Part shown: positions 1-4,851 of the stretch, piece by piece | Layout of the letters: each line of letters starts with the position of its first letter | Position numbering within the stretch: position 1 is the stretch's first letter | Assembly (NCBI GenBank): GCA_003524365.1 | Contig: DQHS01000028.1 | Span: 1 to 6,424, forward strand | DNA length: 6,424 nucleotides | Origin: Cellvibrio sp. | Lineage (GTDB): Bacteria > Pseudomonadota > Gammaproteobacteria > Pseudomonadales > Cellvibrionaceae | Direction of reading: 5' to 3' | The notes under the pieces: model-generated | What the model saw: only the letters and a program-made list of their open reading frames with translations | Database searches by the model: none | What the model was told of the DNA's origin: nothing | Translations under genes and position numbers: made by a program

Positions 1-56
1 CTTTTTTGATCAATAAGACTTTATCGCTAGCAACAATCCATGAAAATTGCTCCCGT

Positions 57-70
57 CAGCAATATTGCTG
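57..70. repeat. 14-bp perfect palindrome
   Basis: CAGCAATATTGCTG is a perfect palindrome in a gene-free stretch. It is flanked by TCCC GT on the left and GGG on the right, so a bulged extension of the stem is possible. It could be a protein-binding dyad or chance. No neighbouring start codon links it to a gene in view. Confidence 0.35.
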
Positions 71-205
71 GGGTGCGCCGAGGCATGGATTCGTAGAGTT
101 ATTATTAGAGTGAGGGAAACGAGGGAGCTAGATATCGGTGCGGATGATAACTGTCGCATATGTCACATTTAAATAGATGGACGAAGTTTGGCATAAGGAT
201 TTCAC

Positions 206-223
206 GCATGCATATTTGCATGC
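206..223. repeat. Inverted repeat, 7-bp arms, 4-base loop
   Basis: GCATGCA and TGCATGC are exact reverse complements separated by TATT. The right arm touches the left arm of the next dyad (222-253). No T tract follows on either strand, which argues against a simple terminator. Confidence 0.45.
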
Positions 224-253
224 CAAAAATGTGCTTAGGTATACATTTTTGGC
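222..253. repeat. Inverted repeat, 11-bp arms, 10-base loop
   Basis: GCCAAAAATGT (222-232) and ACATTTTTGGC (243-253) are exact reverse complements around a 10-base centre. The arms are AT-rich with A5/T5 runs. RNA from either strand could form the hairpin, but it lacks a strong GC core next to the loop and has no trailing T run on the minus strand. It may be a weak bidirectional terminator, a processing site or an operator-like dyad. Confidence 0.5.
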
Positions 254-255
254 CA

Positions 256-281
256 ATCCCCCCCCGAGGAAGGAGGGGGAT
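256..281. repeat. C8/G5 hairpin, 7-bp arms
   Basis: ATCCCCC (256-262) pairs exactly with GGGGGAT (275-281) across a 12-base loop rich in purines on the plus strand. The left arm is part of a run of eight C residues (258-265). On the plus strand the stem is followed by GTTTT, a poor T tract. On the minus strand, the direction of the neighbouring operon, it is followed by TGGCCAAAAATG. Its position about 50 bases past the stop codon suggests 3'-end formation or RNA protection, but the terminator signature is incomplete. Confidence 0.4.
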
Positions 282-304
282 GTTTTAACACTTGGTTCAC
301 CCAC

Positions 305-323
305 TTAATCCTCGTTGGATTAA
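305..323 (-). repeat. Hairpin just past the binding-protein stop codon
   Basis: TTAATCC (305-311) and GGATTAA (317-323) are exact reverse complements with a 5-base loop, about 10 bases after the stop codon at 333-335. Transcripts of the upstream gene would form this stem. No T run follows it, so it is better read as a 3'-UTR structure than as an intrinsic terminator. Confidence 0.4.
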
Positions 324-332
324 TCAGGCAGA

Positions 333-758
333 TCAGGGCAGCTTGAATACCACTTTAACGCTCGCATCAACCGCACTCGCATCAACATACCCGATCATAT
401 TGGGATTAGCCGCTACCAGAGCTTTGACTGCGGCATCATCGCCAGCATCTTTGGGGGGAGTGCCCTTACCGGTAAATACTAGCTGTGACCAATAGGCTTT
501 GTACTGACTAGCGTTTTTCTTGCAGATGCCCTCATTGAATTTATCGCGCGCAGCAGCACCTTCATTTTGATTTACCGGTACTGCCTGTGCACCGCCAGGA
601 AAGCTTTTGCTTTTCCCCAGAAACAGGCGCGAAACATCGTCCTCTGTTAGTGAATCAAAGCTTGCGGAGGGATGCACAATCACCGCAACCTCTGCCCAAG
701 TAAAACTAGCCACACAGAGTGTCAATGCTGCCGCCAACAAACGAATACAGTTTTTCAT
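333..758 (-). CDS. Small exported PstS-like substrate-binding protein
   Basis: This is a 141-residue protein with a Sec signal peptide: a charged start (MKNCIR), a hydrophobic core at 7-20, and likely cleavage after TWA22. LTLC at 12-15 is not a good lipobox, so the product is probably soluble in the periplasm. The mature part resembles short proteins annotated as phosphate ABC transporter substrate-binding proteins (PBP-like family related to PstS). Typical segments are LFLGKSKSFPGG at 45-56, YWSQLVFTGKGTPPK at 89-103 and IGYVDAS at 122-128. The mature chain of about 119 residues is far below the roughly 300 of a two-lobe PstS, so ligand and function are uncertain. No PstC, PstA or PstB gene is nearby. 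The ATG at 758 has AGGAG eight bases upstream. The gene lies 14 bases after the porin stop codon, so the two are almost certainly one transcript. An oxyanion ligand is inference from the family name. Confidence 0.85.
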   Translation of the reverse strand: MKNCIRLLAAALTLCVASFTWAEVAVIVHPSASFDSLTEDDVSRLFLGKSKSFPGGAQAVPVNQNEGAAARDKFNEGICKKNASQYKAYWSQLVFTGKGTPPKDAGDDAAVKALVAANPNMIGYVDASAVDASVKVVFKLP

Positions 759-766
759 GATGGCAG

Positions 767-771
767 CTCCT
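767..771 (-). promoter_or_regulatory. Shine-Dalgarno site of the PstS-like gene
   Basis: AGGAG on the minus strand lies eight bases before the ATG at 758, in the 14-base gap after the porin stop codon. It supports both the start choice and co-transcription with the porin gene. Confidence 0.75.
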
Positions 772-772
772 G

Positions 773-1969
773 TTAAAACACGGTTTGCAAGGCAACAGAG
801 AAAACCTTCTGGTCGCCTCCACTTTTGTTATCCACATCATCTATCTGAAACTTCAGTGCAGTGCTGGATGCGACATCCCAACGAGCACCTAATGACACTA
901 CCTCGCGCTCAGTGACTTGTGATTCAGCAATCGCATCAAGGGTTCCAATCAGCACACTGGTGTTGCCAAATACCGGCATTACCTGATTTGCTGGAATGCC
1001 CGCTGCCGGGTTGGAGGCCTCATCTTTGGCTTGGGATCCAGTCACATGAAACAACCAGCTGCCTGCGCGCACACCCGCCATCACAAATTGGCGGATATTT
1101 TTAGACAACACCGCGTCGCCCGGATCAAACTCGACATACTCCGCCGCCGCAACAAAGCGCCCGGTGTCAATATTGATCCCAAACTCAGTGAACACAGCAT
1201 CGTCATCTTCCACTAACAAACGCCCCGCGTTGTCGGCGTAACCAAGCGCAGTCAGGGTGGTCGAAAAACTACCGAGAGTCATTGTTGGGCTAATGGCGAT
1301 GGGGCTTACATCAATCGATAAATCCGCTTGGTGATAGGCAGCCCGCAGTGTCCACCAATCTTTACCGAGGGTGCCGGCCAATCCCATCTGATTGCGGGTT
1401 TTGGCTTCAGAAGGTGTGCTGCCCAGCGTTAATTCATCATCGAAACTACCGAAATAAGCTTGGATGCTGGTATCGAATATACCCAGTGTTTTGGTCGCAT
1501 AAAAATCAATGCCATCGACGTTATTAAATGGCAAGTAATACACTTCACTTGGTGGTGTAATCCAAGCATAGGCATAGCCTACGTCAAGAAAATCAGAATA
1601 CATATAGAAAGGGGTACGCAAACGCCCCGCGCGCACTTTAATCGAATCAGAAGCTTGCCAGGTTAAATAAGCCCACTCAGCATTCACTTCATAATCATTT
1701 TCACTGCGGGCAATTAATTGAGCAGTCGCTGTGATTTTTTCATTAACCTGCCCAGTTACCTGCAAGCCTAAAAGATTTTTATCGAAGGTAAAGTCTTCCT
1801 CATCATAACCGTTGTAGCCCGGGTTGTTTTCATCGTCGACAAAACCGCCGCCAACCGATAAAAAACCAGAGAAGTTAATATCGCCGGCTTGTGTTAATGG
1901 CGCCATCATACAAAGCGCGATTGCCAGTGCTAAGCTGTGTTTTTTACGATTTGAGCTAATTCTTTTCAT
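773..1969 (-). CDS. Outer-membrane porin-like beta-barrel protein
   Basis: With the ATG at 1969 this is a 398-residue exported protein. The signal peptide has a basic start (MKRISSNRKKH), a hydrophobic core at about 12-25 and likely cleavage after TQA28. The mature chain starts GDINFSGFLSVGGG, alternates polar and hydrophobic residues in strand-like stretches, and ends in a strand with a terminal Phe (SVALQTVF), the usual signal for outer-membrane assembly. A segment reading LRTPFYMYSDFLDVGYAYAWITPPSEVYYLPF looks like the conserved core of a gammaproteobacterial porin family. Length fits a 16-stranded general or substrate-specific porin, but the substrate cannot be read from sequence. The frame is open up to a GTG at 1981, but that GTG overlaps the AGGAG, leaving no spacing. 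The ATG at 1969 lies 11 bases from it and removes only MTQQ. The gene is followed after 14 bases by the PstS-like gene and preceded 94 bases upstream by the chemoreceptor gene. Confidence 0.85.
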   Translation of the reverse strand: MKRISSNRKKHSLALAIALCMMAPLTQAGDINFSGFLSVGGGFVDDENNPGYNGYDEEDFTFDKNLLGLQVTGQVNEKITATAQLIARSENDYEVNAEWAYLTWQASDSIKVRAGRLRTPFYMYSDFLDVGYAYAWITPPSEVYYLPFNNVDGIDFYATKTLGIFDTSIQAYFGSFDDELTLGSTPSEAKTRNQMGLAGTLGKDWWTLRAAYHQADLSIDVSPIAISPTMTLGSFSTTLTALGYADNAGRLLVEDDDAVFTEFGINIDTGRFVAAAEYVEFDPGDAVLSKNIRQFVMAGVRAGSWLFHVTGSQAKDEASNPAAGIPANQVMPVFGNTSVLIGTLDAIAESQVTEREVVSLGARWDVASSTALKFQIDDVDNKSGGDQKVFSVALQTVF

Positions 1970-1980
1970 TTGCTGTGTCA

Positions 1981-1985
1981 CTCCT
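1981..1985 (-). promoter_or_regulatory. Shine-Dalgarno site deciding the porin start
   Basis: AGGAG on the minus strand overlaps the GTG that opens the longest frame (1979-1981), so it cannot serve that codon. It lies 11 bases before the ATG at 1969, slightly long but workable. This places the start at 1969. Confidence 0.65.
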
Positions 1986-2015
1986 AATGTTTAGCACTAC
2001 CTGTGCCTGAACTCC

Positions 2016-2029
2016 CTGAAAAAATTCAG
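2016..2029. repeat. Small dyad in the porin leader
   Basis: CTGAA and TTCAG are exact reverse complements around AAAA, in the 94-base gap between the chemoreceptor and porin genes. It could form a short, weak hairpin in the porin leader RNA or be chance. Confidence 0.25.
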
Positions 2030-2051
2030 CGGCGCAACCACGCGATGCAAT

Positions 2052-2100
2052 AAAAACAAAAAACTAAACGCGGAACTGACTGGCGACGTTGCGCAGTTCC
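2052..2100 (-). terminator. Possible weak terminator or attenuator after the chemoreceptor gene
   Basis: On the minus strand GGAACTG and CAGTTCC (arms 2094-2100 and 2072-2078) form a 7-bp stem with a 15-base loop at the very end of the chemoreceptor coding region. Eight bases later comes a T-rich tract (T6 G T5, 2063-2052) starting just after the stop codon. The offset between stem and T tract and the large loop make this a poor terminator. At most it would cause partial termination before the porin gene. Confidence 0.25.
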
Positions 2101-3674
2101 TGACTGATGTGCCCGATATCGTGGCTAATTTCATTCAGCTCGTTGGTGCTGCTAGTCACTAATTGGGTGCTGTTGTAAATACCGTTCACGTTCTCAGAAA
2201 CATGGGTAAACGTGACTGTCTGCTCATGAGTAGCAGCAGCGATACGCTCATTAATACTGCTGATGGTTTCCACATTATTTAAAATAGAGTTGAGCACTTC
2301 ACCGGACGCTACGGTTGCTTCCACACCGCGATTCGCGCGCTCTACACTGCCCTGCATGGCAGTCACAGCACTGGCAGAAACCGAGCGCAATTCACCAATG
2401 ACTTTATGAATCTCCTCCGTTGCTTGGCGAGTGCGCACTGCAAGGCCGCGCACTTCATCGGCTACTACCGCAAAACCGCGCCCATGCTCGCCCGCGCGCG
2501 CCGCTTCAATTGCAGCATTGAGGGCCAGTAGATTCGTTTGCTCGGCGACGTTTTGGATGGTGTTAAGCAATTGTCCAACATCCGATGAAAACTCTTCAAA
2601 GCGATTCACCACAGCCGCGGCACTGCGTACTTCTTCTGCCAGTGTGCTGATAGTAGATACATTAGCCGCTAGAGTTTCTTTACCGCGCGCAGCCGCCGTG
2701 CTCGCATCATGCGCTTGTTGCGATGCATGACCAGCAAACTCAGCAATTTCACTCACAACTTTCATCAAGTCTTCTATCGATGAGCGCATACTGGAAATAG
2801 CTTTCGCCTGCTCAGTGATGCGCCCCATATTTTCGCTGCTGGAGTTAGTCAGGCGCACGGCAACCTGCGCAAGGCCGCCTACGTCTTGGCTAACATTAGC
2901 GAACGAGCCGTGTAACTTTTCCACAAATGCATTGAAATATTTCACCAGATAGCGAATTTCATCGTGCCCGGGATAATGAATTCGCTTGGTTAAATCCCCG
3001 GCACCTGAGGCCATTTCTTTTAGCGATTCAGTCACTTCATTGATACTGGAAGTAATTGAACGGCTGATAATTGTGCTCACCACAAGCAGTGCCACTACAG
3101 CGCAAATTGAAATAATTAAAATAATCCGCGCTGCACTTTTGGAGGAATCAACCGTTTCGCTAATCGATTCATTAAACCGTTTAGCGGTTTCTGTTTTCAT
3201 GCTGGATAAGGATTGGCGCAATTCTTTTAACTTATCAGCATTGGCTGCTGCTTCTGCACCGACTTGATTAAAATCTACAGTGCCCGCAATAAAACTTTTG
3301 GCGATGCGTATTGCAGTGGTGTACCAATCTTGCAATTGCGTATCTATATTTTTTACTTGCACAGACAGATCACCGCTCAAGCTGGATAATTTATCCAAAT
3401 TCTGGCGAATTTCTTGATAATGTTTATCCGCATCGGCGAGTGCCTGTTCGTCACCGGTTGTCACCGAGCTGTTAATGAGTTGCTCCATTAACAACAGCGA
3501 ACCTAAATTAATTGTGGTTAATTCCAACGTTGGGTAAATACGCTGTTCAACGTCTGCTAAACGCGCGCTATTGGCTCGCTCTACCCACATTGAATAGCCT
3601 TGGCTAATAACAAACCCCAATAACGCAATAGTTACCAACAGCATCAATTTTTTAGCGATGGTCAAGCGGAGCAT
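2064..3674 (-). CDS. Methyl-accepting chemotaxis protein (transmembrane chemoreceptor)
   Basis: This 536-residue receptor should sit in the inner membrane and control CheA through CheW. Visible parts in order: transmembrane helix 1 at about 10-28; a periplasmic, largely helical sensor region at about 30-181, of a size that fits a four-helix-bundle domain; transmembrane helix 2 at about 182-204; a HAMP linker at about 203-255; and a long coiled-coil signalling domain. The signalling tip is intact at 378-409 (EQTNLLALNAAIEAARAGEH followed by GRGFAVVADEVR). The arms on each side of the tip are about 135-145 residues, which fits the 40-heptad class better than the 36-heptad class, though I did not align it. 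The C-terminus (ASQFRV) has no NWETF-type tail for tethering CheR/CheB. The ligand is unknown. The ATG at 3674 has TGAGG eight bases upstream. The porin and PstS-like genes follow downstream, suggesting a shared stimulus or substrate. No che genes are in view. Confidence 0.95.
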   Translation of the reverse strand: MLRLTIAKKLMLLVTIALLGFVISQGYSMWVERANSARLADVEQRIYPTLELTTINLGSLLLMEQLINSSVTTGDEQALADADKHYQEIRQNLDKLSSLSGDLSVQVKNIDTQLQDWYTTAIRIAKSFIAGTVDFNQVGAEAAANADKLKELRQSLSSMKTETAKRFNESISETVDSSKSAARIILIISICAVVALLVVSTIISRSITSSINEVTESLKEMASGAGDLTKRIHYPGHDEIRYLVKYFNAFVEKLHGSFANVSQDVGGLAQVAVRLTNSSSENMGRITEQAKAISSMRSSIEDLMKVVSEIAEFAGHASQQAHDASTAAARGKETLAANVSTISTLAEEVRSAAAVVNRFEEFSSDVGQLLNTIQNVAEQTNLLALNAAIEAARAGEHGRGFAVVADEVRGLAVRTRQATEEIHKVIGELRSVSASAVTAMQGSVERANRGVEATVASGEVLNSILNNVETISSINERIAAATHEQTVTFTHVSENVNGIYNSTQLVTSSTNELNEISHDIGHISQELRNVASQFRV

Positions 3675-3682
3675 TATCCGTG

Positions 3683-3687
3683 CCTCA
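3683..3687 (-). promoter_or_regulatory. Shine-Dalgarno site of the chemoreceptor gene
   Basis: TGAGG on the minus strand lies eight bases before the ATG at 3674, supporting that start. Confidence 0.6.
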
Positions 3688-3715
3688 ATAAACTCTGGGT
3701 TTTAATAGTCATTTG

Positions 3716-3744
3716 GGTATAGCAGTCGCTCACAGAATGCGCAA
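3716..3744 (-). promoter_or_regulatory. Candidate sigma70 promoter for the chemoreceptor gene
   Basis: On the minus strand TTGCGC (3744-3739) is followed after 17 bases by TATACC (3721-3716), which is preceded by TGC, an extended -10 element. Transcription would begin near 3709, about 35 bases before the start codon. The -35 match is only three of six, so the extended -10 would carry most of the recognition. I saw no clear flagellar sigma28 promoter here. Confidence 0.4.
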
Positions 3745-3809
3745 ACGCGATAAGGGGGTTAGCGACATAAACGCCTGAGTGAAATTACTTACAAGCATCT
3801 ATGACGCTT

Positions 3810-3847
3810 AAAAAAAATCGCCTAATTACCAACGGCAATTAGGCGAT
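3810..3847 (-). terminator. Rho-independent terminator of the sigma-factor operon
   Basis: ATCGCCTAATT (3817-3827) and AATTAGGCGAT (3837-3847) form a perfect 11-bp stem with a 9-base loop. On the minus strand the stem runs straight into a T8 tract (3817-3810). There is no T run on the plus-strand side, so it works in one direction. It lies 57 bases past the stop codon of the small membrane protein gene and separates the sigma-factor operon from the chemoreceptor gene. Confidence 0.9.
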
Positions 3848-3875
3848 AGGGTGATGCGGAAGATTTGATGTTGTT

Positions 3876-3899
3876 TAACGCACAACAATCTTTGCGTTA
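3876..3899. repeat. Small inverted repeat before the terminator
   Basis: TAACGCA (3876-3882) and TGCGTTA (3893-3899) are exact reverse complements with a 10-base loop, between the stop codon at 3905 and the strong terminator. It may be an extra 3'-UTR hairpin. No T tract follows it. Confidence 0.3.
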
Positions 3900-3904
3900 T
3901 GAAA

Positions 3905-4240
3905 CTAAAACAGAAATTTTGGTTTGAAGATGAACACTACCGGCGCGATTAACAAGCACGCAGTCATGACCACGGCGAGCATCACAATGCTGTGCATATC
4001 CAATGTAAGCACCCAGCCATACGCCGGTTGAATCAGCTCGCGCACCGAAAATTGCCTCAAGACCAAGGCCGCAATCAAGGTGACGGGTAACAGTACAATC
4101 AATTTTTCCAACCAGGGATTCAAACGTTGTTGCGCGGGCAAACTTGCCAGCAAGCGCGCGCTAAAATCGCCGTCATCAAGGTAGGGGCTTGAACCCTGCA
4201 GCTGCAACCGCAGGAAATCATCAAAATGTTTGTCGTTCAT
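3905..4240 (-). CDS. Small two-helix membrane protein, candidate anti-sigma factor
   Basis: With the ATG at 4240 this is 111 residues. The N-terminal 44 residues are polar (HFDDFLRLQLQ, then a DDGDFSARLLASLP segment) and presumably cytoplasmic. Two hydrophobic helices follow at about 45-63 and 84-106, and the chain ends with a short basic tail (KPKFLF). There is no zinc anti-sigma motif (HxxxCxxC) and only one Cys, in helix 2. I do not recognise a named family. Its place directly after an ECF sigma gene and its topology (cytosolic head plus membrane helices) make an anti-sigma role plausible, but that is inference from context. The frame is open to a GTG at 4261, but GAGG seven bases before the ATG at 4240 makes the shorter form the better choice. 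It is the last gene before the strong terminator at 3810-3847. Confidence 0.75.
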   Translation of the reverse strand: MNDKHFDDFLRLQLQGSSPYLDDGDFSARLLASLPAQQRLNPWLEKLIVLLPVTLIAALVLRQFSVRELIQPAYGWVLTLDMHSIVMLAVVMTACLLIAPVVFIFKPKFLF

Positions 4241-4247
4241 AGAGCGA

Positions 4248-4251
4248 CCTC
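4248..4251 (-). promoter_or_regulatory. Shine-Dalgarno site deciding the small membrane protein start
   Basis: GAGG on the minus strand lies seven bases before the ATG at 4240. The GTG at 4261, which would add seven residues (MVKRGRS), has only a weak purine stretch upstream. The site therefore favours the ATG. Confidence 0.65.
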
Positions 4252-4297
4252 GTTTAACCACAGTTTCTTTTAACTAGCATTTCGTTTAGCCAGAGTT

Positions 4298-4846
4298 TCA
4301 TTGCGGTAGCGCATCCCGCCAGGAGGCCAGTTGCGTTTGCAGTTTTTGTTTACCGCGCGCTATGTGCGTTTTCACAGTGCCGAGCGGGATTCCCATAATC
4401 GTCGCCGCTTCTTCGTGGGAGAAGCCATCTTCATAGCATAGCCGAATAGCCAGCTGCTGGCCTGCGCTCAGGGATTGCATAGCAGCTTCTACATCTTTTT
4501 GCGCATGGTATTGGGTTACGCTGCACTGCTCAGCTTCGATCTCTTCATTCTCGTCGAGTTCACACCATTCGATTTTTTTCGCCCGCCAGCGATTGGCGGC
4601 AATATTAAAAGCGATGCGATACAGCCAGGTAGAGAACTTGGCCTCTGCACGAAACGCGCCCAGCGCAGCGTAGGCCTTCATAAAAGCCTCCTGCGCCAGA
4701 TCGTCCGCGAGGTGCGTGTCGCCGTTGCACAGGCGTCTTGCCCAGATGCGCAACGGCGACTGGTAGCGCAAGACCAGCTGCGCAAAGGCGTGCTGATCCT
4801 TGCGGCTAACCACCCGCGCAATCAATTCCTGATCGGAAAGGGACAT
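4298..4846 (-). CDS. ECF-type RNA polymerase sigma factor
   Basis: This 182-residue protein has the two-domain plan of extracytoplasmic-function sigma factors. Region 2 spans about 19-88, with the core-binding part HLADDLAQEAFMKAYAAL at 45-62 and the -10-recognising part FSTWLYRIAFNIAANRWR at 71-88. An acidic linker follows at about 92-107. Region 4 spans about 118-172, with the helix-turn-helix FSHEEAATIMGIPLGTVKTH at 142-161 and the basic helix IARGKQKLQ. There is no region 1.1 or 3, as expected for this class. The ATG at 4846 has AGGA nine bases upstream inside the end of the preceding gene. Only five bases separate the upstream stop codon from this start, so translation is probably coupled. 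The small membrane protein gene starts 57 bases downstream. The regulon is unknown. I saw no RpoE-like promoter upstream of the operon, so autoregulation is not supported. Confidence 0.93.
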   Translation of the reverse strand: MSLSDQELIARVVSRKDQHAFAQLVLRYQSPLRIWARRLCNGDTHLADDLAQEAFMKAYAALGAFRAEAKFSTWLYRIAFNIAANRWRAKKIEWCELDENEEIEAEQCSVTQYHAQKDVEAAMQSLSAGQQLAIRLCYEDGFSHEEAATIMGIPLGTVKTHIARGKQKLQTQLASWRDALPQ

Positions 4847-4851
4847 GCTGG

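Larger units (their letters stand above)
1..332. other. Gene-free region downstream of the binding-protein gene
   Basis: I see no convincing gene on either strand. A plus-strand frame opening at 292 only mirrors the minus-strand binding-protein gene. The stretch lies past the 3' end of the porin/binding-protein unit and holds several perfect inverted repeats, listed separately (57-70, 206-223, 222-253, 256-281, 305-323). None is followed on the minus strand by a clean T tract, so no canonical intrinsic terminator can be named. A diverging or converging neighbour may lie beyond base 1, but nothing here shows it. Confidence 0.6.

Noticed and set aside
151..167. Pho-box-like CTGTCGC...TGTCACA sequence
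   Set aside because: The half-site spacing does not fit the 11-base period of PhoB sites, and it lies downstream of the PstS-like gene, not before a start.
216..245. Plus-strand promoter-like pair TTGCAT / TATACA with 18-base spacing
   Set aside because: No plus-strand gene follows, and the only downstream frame mirrors the binding-protein gene. The match overlaps the inverted repeats and is probably chance.
773..1981. Porin interpreted as a phosphate-specific OprP/OprO protein because of the PstS-like neighbour
   Set aside because: I cannot see the arginine-ladder signature or clear OprP-like segments. Substrate specificity cannot be assigned from context alone.
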